Of a DNA stretch of 64,000 bases, positions 55,104 to 62,300 are shown one piece after another. The notes under the pieces were generated by a model that made no database searches, was not told the origin of the DNA, and worked only from the letters and a program-made list of their open reading frames with translations. The stretch spans positions 101,611 through 165,610 of the forward strand of contig JAFZUY010000025.1 of the NCBI GenBank assembly GCA_017618075.1, given 5' to 3'. Both the position numbers and the translations under genes were made by a program. This stretch comes from Lachnospiraceae bacterium (GTDB lineage: Bacteria; Bacillota; Clostridia; Lachnospirales; Lachnospiraceae). The first letter of the stretch is position 1, and every line of letters starts with the position of its first letter.

Positions 55104-57017
55104 ATGAAGAAAAAAGTTGCGGTATTTGCCAATACATGGAGTGCCGACATCGTGTCTTCTTTTTTAAGCGGCTTTTATGATGCTCTTGAAAAAGATACAA
55201 CTGACACGTTTGTTTTTCTTGCGGCCAATTCTTACGGCAGACCGGAAACACATAATCTGAGCGAAGTATCCATTCATTCACTTCCCGAACTTGAAAAATA
55301 TGATGCGGCAATTATCTTTTCTCAGGGCCTTAATTCCAATCAGGTCAGAGATCAGATATACGAAGACTGCGAAAAAGCAGGAATTCCCACATTCTGTATA
55401 GGCGACACCCATCCGGGATTTCACGGCGTTTTAGTAAAAACAGCCGATGCCATGAGAGAACTCTGCGACCATTTATACAATGAGCACAACGTTCGTAAAA
55501 TCGCATTCTTCGCAGGTTCGCAGGAAAACGGAGACTCAAATGCCAGACTTGAAGCGGTCAAGAAATTTGCCGAAGAAAAAGGACTCGATTTTAACGAAGA
55601 CCAGGTATTTTATTCAAACTGGGAAGTTCGTAGATGTATGCATTACATAGAAGAGAAGTACACCACCAGAGAGTCGCTTCCCGATGCGATGATTTTTGCA
55701 AACGATTTTCTGGCTATTTCCGCCAATATGGCTCTTGATGCCAGAGGATTTAAGATTCCCGACGACGTGCTTGTAACCGGATTTGATTTTGCAAGGTCAG
55801 GTCAGATTTATTATCCTTCCATCGCTACGATTGACCAGAGATACGATCTGATGGGTGAATACTGCGCAAAGAGCTTAAAAGATATAGAAGAAGGTAAGGA
55901 AGTACCTGCGGAGAAGTATGTTGACGGTGAATTTAAGCCCGGTGAAAGCTGCGGCTGCAAGAATCCCCGCAACGAAGACGTTAAGAGAAGAGAATACTGT
56001 CACAGACTCATCGGCAAAGAATATGAAGAAGATTACAGAATGAGCATTATCTACGGTATACGTGCCGCATTTCAGGAATCCAGCAAGTTTGCAACACTTC
56101 CTTCGAAACTCCAGAACACTTTGAATTTTACGGCCGATCCGGACCTCGACAGTTTCTACATTCTTATGGATCCTTCACTTGAAAGAATTGCCCTTGAAGA
56201 TCCTGAAGAACTGCCGAAATACAGATATTCGAATAAACAGCAGGTTGTTGTTGCAAAGAAAAACAACAAACCTTTAAAGACCGATTATACCATCTGCAAA
56301 TCGGAACTTATACCCGAGTATGACGGTGAAGGCAGAAATGAAGTTTATTTCATAATGCCGCTTTATATCGAATCTTTCGTAGTCGGATATTTCGCAATGG
56401 TCAGAAGCCCGAGAGGTATTGTTGACTGGATTTACTGGGAATATGCAAGCTGCTTCGGTCAGTCACTGACATATTACAGAACGAACCTGAAACTGGCAGC
56501 ATTAAATGACAAACTGTCCGAACTTATGCAAAAGGATGCCTTGACATCGCTTAAGAACAGAACTGCATACGAGAATGCCAAGGCTCATTTGAGAACACTT
56601 TACCTGGCACAGGATCTTCCCAAATTTGCCGTTGTCATGTTTGACTTAAACAACCTAAAAGAGATAAACGACGAATATGGTCACGGCATGGGCGATATTT
56701 ATATCAAGAATTCCAGTGTGCTTATATGTAACACATTCAAGCATTCACCTGTATACCGTATCGGCGGCGATGAATTCGTTGCAATCGTAAAAAATGACGA
56801 CTACGATAAAAAAGACGATCTTTTACAGGAATTCATGGATGCGGTAGTCGAACTTTCAAAGCCCGAAATTCCGCCTGAAAAGAGAGTATCGGTAGCGGCA
56901 GGCATGGCAGATTTCGACGAGATTGAAAATGAAAATCTCGACAGCATATTTAAACTCGCCGACGACAGAATGTACGCAAACAAGCGTAAAATGAAGGCGG
57001 AATTGGGATTGATATAG
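55104..57017 (+). CDS. LacI-type sensor fused to GGDEF diguanylate cyclase
   Basis: A 637-aa cytoplasmic protein. Residues about 1-290 are a periplasmic-binding-protein-like LacI/PurR sugar-sensor fold without helix-turn-helix or signal peptide (VAVFANTW, DAMIFANDFLAISANMAL, GFDFARSGQIYYPS). A GESCGCKNPR cysteine stretch follows, a middle GAF-like segment (about 325-460), and a GGDEF domain (about 480-637) with KDALTSLKNRTAYE, MFDLNNLKEIND and RIGGDEF. It should make cyclic di-GMP in response to a small ligand. Start at 55104 chosen after GGAGGCAAGGGG. Confidence 0.9.
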   Translation: MKKKVAVFANTWSADIVSSFLSGFYDALEKDTTDTFVFLAANSYGRPETHNLSEVSIHSLPELEKYDAAIIFSQGLNSNQVRDQIYEDCEKAGIPTFCIGDTHPGFHGVLVKTADAMRELCDHLYNEHNVRKIAFFAGSQENGDSNARLEAVKKFAEEKGLDFNEDQVFYSNWEVRRCMHYIEEKYTTRESLPDAMIFANDFLAISANMALDARGFKIPDDVLVTGFDFARSGQIYYPSIATIDQRYDLMGEYCAKSLKDIEEGKEVPAEKYVDGEFKPGESCGCKNPRNEDVKRREYCHRLIGKEYEEDYRMSIIYGIRAAFQESSKFATLPSKLQNTLNFTADPDLDSFYILMDPSLERIALEDPEELPKYRYSNKQQVVVAKKNNKPLKTDYTICKSELIPEYDGEGRNEVYFIMPLYIESFVVGYFAMVRSPRGIVDWIYWEYASCFGQSLTYYRTNLKLAALNDKLSELMQKDALTSLKNRTAYENAKAHLRTLYLAQDLPKFAVVMFDLNNLKEINDEYGHGMGDIYIKNSSVLICNTFKHSPVYRIGGDEFVAIVKNDDYDKKDDLLQEFMDAVVELSKPEIPPEKRVSVAAGMADFDEIENENLDSIFKLADDRMYANKRKMKAELGLI

Positions 57018-57036
57018 TTGAAAGGGTTATAGATTA

Positions 57037-57063
57037 ACCGGGTGTGAAGCACCCGGTTTTTTA
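57037..57063 (+). terminator. Terminator after the GGDEF gene
   Basis: A 9-bp stem AACCGGGTG with CACCCGGTT and a T run. Confidence 0.9.
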
Positions 57064-57084
57064 TGTCCGAAAATTTGCGCAAAA

Positions 57085-57185
57085 AAATAGGAAAGACCCG
57101 GGGATTGGGTCTTTCCAGGAGAAAATGAATAAAAAGTATTAAAAATACTAAAAATGAGGAGTGCTGACGAACCAAATCGTCAGGC
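57085..57185 (+). other. Cluster of three hairpins in a gene-free stretch
   Basis: The 367-bp gap (57018-57384) has no gene. Within it are a perfect 10-bp stem GGAAAGACCC/GGGTCTTTCC (57091-57117), a 6-bp AT stem AGTATT/AATACT, and a 7-bp stem CTGACGA/TCGTCAG (57164-57183). It could be an untranslated structured RNA or decayed DNA. I cannot assign it to a known class, and no promoter of its own is clear. Confidence 0.4.
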
Positions 57186-57302
57186 AATGAATAAATGATT
57201 TAAATATATTATATTTTTGAACTGTGAAAAAAGTATGAACTTTTTTGATTAATTTATTAAAAAAATTTTATGATTTTACATCGAATAATTGCCGTGTCCA
57301 CG

Positions 57303-57331
57303 TTGTCAAAACGTTTTTTTAATGATAAAAT
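57303..57331 (+). promoter_or_regulatory. Promoter of the coiled-coil protein
   Basis: TTGTCA (57303-57308), 17 bp and TAAAAT (57326-57331). Confidence 0.65.
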
Positions 57332-57384
57332 GGGAATGGTGCAATTTAGGGCAACCAATGTATTGAGGCAAAGGAGTTTTATCC

Positions 57385-58455
57385 ATGGATAATTTTACAG
57401 ATAAGCTTGCACAGAAATTAAGCGCACAGGAGATGATTAAGGCTAATGCTCAGGCAGAGGCTAATGAAATGCGTCGTCTTCAGGAGCAGGTGGCACAGTA
57501 TGAAGCCATTCTTCAGGATATGCGCAAATTAAACTACAAAAACTCCGAACTTACAGATAAAATCAACGCACTCGTAGACGAGTCTATCAATAAAGTTCAA
57601 ACAAGCCATGCAGAAGGCGAAGAGGGTGAAAACGCAGAAGTATCAAAGCAGCTTTCCGAAGAGATTATTACAGCTATCGATGAAGCTTTAAGCAACTTCG
57701 ATTCCAATTTCGGCAGCGCATTGAACGAGTCGGTCAATAATACCCTTCTCGTACCCGTAGGCGAAATGAAGCAGGAAGTTTCCGGTTCAGTAGCTGACAT
57801 CAAGCAGATCGCAGAAGATTTTAAGGGATCCGCTGACGATATCAGATATGCTTCAGATCTTGTAAGAAGCAGCGCAGATGATTTAAAGAATTCTGCAGAT
57901 GCAATGAATTCCTCAATCGAAGGAATTATTTCATCCAGCGAAGAAATCAAGAATACAACCGCTGAACTTAAAAATTCAAACGATGAATTAAAGACAAGCG
58001 TTAAGACAAGTGTCGACAACGCTTTGCTTGCAATCAGAAGAGAGAACCGTGAAATCGCGGATCATCTGGAATACATCCGTTCCGGCATCGAGACAATTAA
58101 CCGTCCGAGCGAGGAAGAGGAAATGCTCAAGAGAGAAGAGGAAGAAAGAAAACTCTTCGAAGAACAGCAAAAAGAAGAAGCACGTCTGATCAAGGAAGAA
58201 GAAGACAAGAGAGCATTACAGGAAATGTTCAAGCAGTCAGACGACTTTGTACATAAGGAGAATGTAAAGGTATACCGTAACGTTCAGGCTGTAGTGGTTG
58301 ACGAATTCAAAAACCAGACTGAAGGCCTTACAAAGCACAACAGAGAGCTTTATGCAAAGCTTAAATCCACCAAGATTGCGGTTACCATTGCGATAATTCT
58401 CGGAGCTTTAAACTTAGTTCTTTCTGCACTTGCAGTATTTAACATTTTTAAGTAA
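57385..58455 (+). CDS. Coiled-coil protein with C-terminal membrane anchor
   Basis: A 356-aa protein. It begins with an N-terminal charged helix (about 1-60). A long helical region with short repeats of SADD, SSEEI, TAELKNS and similar heptad-like blocks (about 130-225) follows, then a very Glu/Arg/Lys-rich coiled coil (about 235-290), and one membrane helix near the C-terminus (about 330-352). No signal peptide, so the coil stays in the cytoplasm. It resembles methyl-accepting-like or tethering coiled coils, but no signalling hairpin is visible. It lies before a cell-wall hydrolase and murA, so a division or wall role is possible. Confidence 0.75.
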   Translation: MDNFTDKLAQKLSAQEMIKANAQAEANEMRRLQEQVAQYEAILQDMRKLNYKNSELTDKINALVDESINKVQTSHAEGEEGENAEVSKQLSEEIITAIDEALSNFDSNFGSALNESVNNTLLVPVGEMKQEVSGSVADIKQIAEDFKGSADDIRYASDLVRSSADDLKNSADAMNSSIEGIISSSEEIKNTTAELKNSNDELKTSVKTSVDNALLAIRRENREIADHLEYIRSGIETINRPSEEEEMLKREEEERKLFEEQQKEEARLIKEEEDKRALQEMFKQSDDFVHKENVKVYRNVQAVVVDEFKNQTEGLTKHNRELYAKLKSTKIAVTIAIILGALNLVLSALAVFNIFK

Positions 58456-58479
58456 TTCCGGGCGTTATCGGTTGAAATA

Positions 58480-60051
58480 ATGAAATTTTTAACGCACCAT
58501 CATAAACGTATCCGAGCAACATTTATAATAACAAGCCTATCCGTTTTTGTTTTAGGCTTGTTTTTGTTGCCGAATTTCACCACATATTCTTCCGAAGGTA
58601 AAAACACCTTTACCTTGTGGATTTTAGGAGAAGATATGGGCACTGTAGACAGTGTCGAAAAGGCTGAATCTATGCTCGTTGAGGCCAGGGAACAGCTTGC
58701 AAAGGGCCAGAAAAATCTTTACATGGTGGAAAATCTTCACAAAGAGATAGTCGGCGAAGAATCCATATACAAACAGGTGGATGACGAAGATGCGGTTTAT
58801 GCAAAAATCATCAAAACTCTCAAGGATCATCAGAAAGAGACCATGACCAGAGCTTATATGGTTAAGGTCAACAATACTACCGTAAACCTTGCTAGTTCCG
58901 ATGAAGTTAACGAACTTTTAACCAGGGCCATCGCAAAGTACGATGAGGATGACGAATACGAGGTCAGAACGGAGATAAACGAAGACAGAATCATGTCCAC
59001 GCTTACTGCCAAACTGACCAGAAGAGACATAGATTTCGATGCGGTTTCTTTTAATGCCGGAATCGAAAGCGTGATAGGCAAGGACATTGCAGAGTCCGAA
59101 CTTATCGAATATATGGATTTTAAGGATATCACACAGGGTATAATGGATATAGGTTTCGCCGAGGAAGTCGAAGTGGCGGAAACATATATTCCCAAATCCG
59201 AACTCGTGGATGTTGATACCGCGCTTTCGCTGCTTACAGAAATGCAGGATGTTCAGCGTATCTACGAAGTTCAGGCCGGCGATACTCTTTCGGCTATTTC
59301 CCGTAAAGTCGATATTCCGATGGAAAGACTCGTAGAATTAAACAGTGAATATATAAAGGATATCAATTCAACAATCCGTGTCGGCCAGGTTCTTATCATT
59401 ACAGTTCCCGAACCCGAACTTTCGGTTCTCTGGACCAGAAGAGAGATTGTTGAAGAAAGTTACGAAGCGGATATAATTTACATTGACAATGACGACTGGT
59501 ACACCACCAAGCAGGTGACTCTTACAGAGCCCTCCGCAGGTTACAGAAAGATAGTCAGTGATGTAACATACAAAAACGATAATGCCGTAAACAGAAATAT
59601 CGTAAAAGAAGAGATTCTTTTAGAGGCTGTTGCAAAGGTAGTTGAGAGAGGTACCAAGGTTCCTCCCACATATATCAAGCCCATCTCCGGCGGCTCCGTA
59701 TCCAGCGGATTCGGACGAAGAAATTCACCCGGCGGAATCGGTTCGAGAAATCATCAGGGTGTTGACTTTGCTATTCCTACCGGTAGTACGGTTATGGCAT
59801 CAAGCGGTGGTACGGTATCGTCTGCAGGCTGGAGCGGCGGATACGGTTATTGTGTACTTATTACTCATCCTGACGGTTCTCAGACCAGATATGCGCACCT
59901 TTCCAAGGTACTTGTATCTGCTGGTCAGAGTGTATCCCAGGGACAGAAGATTGCCCTTTCCGGCAATACGGGTATTTCAACGGGACCGCACTTACACTTT
60001 GAGATTATTTTAAACGGTACTCCCGTTAACCCGCTTAACTATATCAATTAA
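58480..60051 (+). CDS. M23 peptidase with LysM and G5 domains
   Basis: A 523-aa exported peptidoglycan hydrolase. A signal anchor lies at about 12-32, then a variable region, LysM (about 262-310, VQAGDTLSAISRK), G5 (about 315-390, with VTYKNDNAVNRN) and the LytM/M23 zinc domain (about 400-523). The last has HQGVDFAIPTGSTV and HLHFEIILNGTPVNP, with both zinc His motifs intact, so it should cleave peptide cross-links. The ribosome site is weak. It is followed by a hairpin and murA. Confidence 0.9.
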   Translation: MKFLTHHHKRIRATFIITSLSVFVLGLFLLPNFTTYSSEGKNTFTLWILGEDMGTVDSVEKAESMLVEAREQLAKGQKNLYMVENLHKEIVGEESIYKQVDDEDAVYAKIIKTLKDHQKETMTRAYMVKVNNTTVNLASSDEVNELLTRAIAKYDEDDEYEVRTEINEDRIMSTLTAKLTRRDIDFDAVSFNAGIESVIGKDIAESELIEYMDFKDITQGIMDIGFAEEVEVAETYIPKSELVDVDTALSLLTEMQDVQRIYEVQAGDTLSAISRKVDIPMERLVELNSEYIKDINSTIRVGQVLIITVPEPELSVLWTRREIVEESYEADIIYIDNDDWYTTKQVTLTEPSAGYRKIVSDVTYKNDNAVNRNIVKEEILLEAVAKVVERGTKVPPTYIKPISGGSVSSGFGRRNSPGGIGSRNHQGVDFAIPTGSTVMASSGGTVSSAGWSGGYGYCVLITHPDGSQTRYAHLSKVLVSAGQSVSQGQKIALSGNTGISTGPHLHFEIILNGTPVNPLNYIN

Positions 60052-60057
60052 TAAAAC

Positions 60058-60091
60058 GGTGCCTGACTCGCCGAAGGCGTGTCTGGCTCCG
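60058..60091 (+). repeat. Imperfect GGTGCC hairpin between M23 gene and murA
   Basis: GGTGCCTGACTCGCC pairs imperfectly with GGCGTGTCTGGCTCC around GAA. It shares its left arm with the repeat at 5979. No T run follows, so it is not a good terminator. Confidence 0.4.
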
Positions 60092-60106
60092 ATACAGAGG
60101 AAATAT

Positions 60107-61375
60107 ATGGAAATTTACAGAATAAGAGGAGGAGAAGCCCTTAACGGAACGGTAGATATAAGCGGTGCGAAAAATGCCGCACTTCCGATCCTGGCTGCTA
60201 CGATTCTTACGGATGAGACAATTACATTAGAGAATGTTCCGAAAGTCAACGACACGATTATCATGGTTGAGACTCTTGAGAACTTGGGTGCGAAAGTAAA
60301 GTATATTGACGACAACACCTTAAAGATTAATACTTCGACCATTGACAAGTATGTGGTTGACAATCCCAACATCAAGAAGATACGCGCTTCATATTATTTT
60401 GCGGGCGCGCTTCTCGGCCGCTACAGACAGGCCAGAGTTCCTCTTCCCGGCGGATGCAATATCGGCGGACGAGGACTTGATATGCACGAAAAAGGCTTTG
60501 AAGCACTTGGTGCGGATGTAAAGATTACCGCTACGGAAATTGTTGTGGACGGTCTTCAGGGACCTTTAAGCGGAACAAGAATGTACATGGATAAGGTTTC
60601 CGTCGGAGCTACGATTAACATTATGCTTGCGGCTGTTTTAACACCCGGCAAAACTGTTATCGAAGGCGCCGCAAAAGAGCCTCATGTCGTTGATGTGGCA
60701 AACTTTATAAACGGTATCGGCGGACATATTACCGGTGCCGGTACGGACAAGATAAGAATTAACGGTGTACCCGCTCTTCGCGGCGGTACATATGCGGTTA
60801 TACCCGATCAGATAGAGGCCGGTACTTTTATGATGGCAGCAGCCATTACGCACGGCGACATAGTAGTTAACAATGTTATCCCTACCCACCTAGACAGTAT
60901 TTCATCCAAGCTTCGTGAAATCGGCTGTAAGATTGAAGAGTCCGATGACTGGGTTAGGGTAATCGGTCCTAAGGAGAGACTTAAGAGAACGCAGGTTAAG
61001 ACGCTTCCTTATCCCGGATTTCCTACGGATATGCAGCCTCAAATCTCGGTTGCGCTGGGACTTGCGGACGGATGCTCAACCGTAGTTGAATCAATCTTTG
61101 ACAACAGATTCATGTATGTCAACGAGCTTAAGAAGATGGGCTGTAATATCGTGGTTGACGAGAGTACAACCGCTTATATCGACGGGGTGGATTATTATCA
61201 GGGAGCCAATATGACTTCTCCCGATTTAAGAGCGGGAGCTGCGCTAGTTCTGGCTGCGCTTGCGGCCAAAGGGGTATCCGAAATTGACGGAATAGAATAT
61301 ATTGAAAGAGGCTACGAGAATTTCGACAAGAAGTTAAAAAATCTCGGAGCTGACATAGAGAAATTGGAAGTATAA
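60107..61375 (+). CDS. murA: UDP-N-acetylglucosamine 1-carboxyvinyltransferase MurA
   Basis: A 422-aa enolpyruvyl transferase, first committed step of peptidoglycan synthesis and target of fosfomycin. Motifs: GGEALNGTVDISGAKNAALPILAA at the start, the catalytic loop LPGGCNIGGRGLDMH with Cys at the fosfomycin position, and GFPTDMQPQ near the active site. ATG at 60107 follows AGAGG 6 bp upstream; the frame is open to 60059 only through the hairpin. Ends in a terminator. Confidence 0.95.
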   Translation: MEIYRIRGGEALNGTVDISGAKNAALPILAATILTDETITLENVPKVNDTIIMVETLENLGAKVKYIDDNTLKINTSTIDKYVVDNPNIKKIRASYYFAGALLGRYRQARVPLPGGCNIGGRGLDMHEKGFEALGADVKITATEIVVDGLQGPLSGTRMYMDKVSVGATINIMLAAVLTPGKTVIEGAAKEPHVVDVANFINGIGGHITGAGTDKIRINGVPALRGGTYAVIPDQIEAGTFMMAAAITHGDIVVNNVIPTHLDSISSKLREIGCKIEESDDWVRVIGPKERLKRTQVKTLPYPGFPTDMQPQISVALGLADGCSTVVESIFDNRFMYVNELKKMGCNIVVDESTTAYIDGVDYYQGANMTSPDLRAGAALVLAALAAKGVSEIDGIEYIERGYENFDKKLKNLGADIEKLEV

Positions 61376-61405
61376 ACAGACTGTATTTTTACAGTCTGTT
61401 TGTTT
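61374..61405 (+). terminator. Terminator after murA
   Basis: A 12-bp stem AAACAGACTGTA with TACAGTCTGTTT (loop mostly T) and a following T-rich run; it begins at the murA stop. Confidence 0.85.
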
Positions 61406-61427
61406 GGTTAAGAGGAAAATTTATTTT

Positions 61428-62264
61428 ATGAGAGATTTTATAAAAAAATATCCTAGTTTAATTATATTTTTCACATTGGGATTGGTCACGATTCTATTAT
61501 TTGTTGCGTATTTAATATGGTACAGGGGCAACAATTCCAGGCAGCAGGATATATACGAAGAAATTAAAGAAGAATCATGGATAAGCAATACTGCTTTGGT
61601 TGATTCAAAAGTTTCCGATGAGAGCGAACAGGAAATAATTACAGATGAAAACTTAAAAAGAGTACCAGATTTAAAGAAATATAAAGAACTTAATCCGGAC
61701 GTTGTGGGGTACATTTACGTACCCGATACGGTCATAGATTATCCGATCTTACAAAAAGAAGGAAGTGATGATTATTATCTGAAACATAATTTTGACCAAA
61801 AAAAGGGATATCCGGGGTGTATATGTCTTGAAAAATATGCCAATCCGTGCTTAAATGATAAAGTGAGTACAATTTATGGACATAATATGGGCAATGGGAC
61901 CATGTTTGGCGGTCTTCACAGAATGTACAGAGATTTCGATTATTTTAAGTCACACGAATATTTTTATATTTATACCGAAGAATCGGTAAGAAAATACAGA
62001 TTTATATGTATTACTCATTATTCGGACGATCACCTTTTGAAAGATGATTTCAAAATGAACGATGAAGGAGATTTTGTTTTTGAAGGATTCAAAGGTGATG
62101 AACCAACAAAAATAATGCAGGCTCTGAAAGACTATAATGATGAGAAAGCATATTTTTATCAAACGGACATAACTGACGAAGATGAGCTAATGATCCTCTC
62201 TACATGTAATACAGACAGAACCAGAGTAGTGGCTGTTGGTTTAAAAACAGAGGAATATAGATAA
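61428..62264 (+). CDS. Sortase (class B-like)
   Basis: A 278-aa transpeptidase with an N-terminal membrane anchor (about 9-32). Catalytic set: His in YGHNMGNGTMF, Cys in LILSTCNTDRTR and the Arg three residues on. WLAYN... type class B spacing and a long N-terminal region support SrtB rather than class A. It joins surface proteins to peptidoglycan or builds pili. The large exported protein directly downstream is its probable substrate. ATG at 61428 after AGAGGA. Confidence 0.88.
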   Translation: MRDFIKKYPSLIIFFTLGLVTILLFVAYLIWYRGNNSRQQDIYEEIKEESWISNTALVDSKVSDESEQEIITDENLKRVPDLKKYKELNPDVVGYIYVPDTVIDYPILQKEGSDDYYLKHNFDQKKGYPGCICLEKYANPCLNDKVSTIYGHNMGNGTMFGGLHRMYRDFDYFKSHEYFYIYTEESVRKYRFICITHYSDDHLLKDDFKMNDEGDFVFEGFKGDEPTKIMQALKDYNDEKAYFYQTDITDEDELMILSTCNTDRTRVVAVGLKTEEYR

Positions 62265-62300
62265 ACTAAATAATATACCACTAGAAGGATGGCGAGAAAA

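Noticed and set aside
57154-57198. Possible 14-codon peptide inside the hairpin stretch (ATG AGG AGT to TGA)
   Set aside because: It has no ribosome site and overlaps the CTGACGA stem; there is no evidence of translation.
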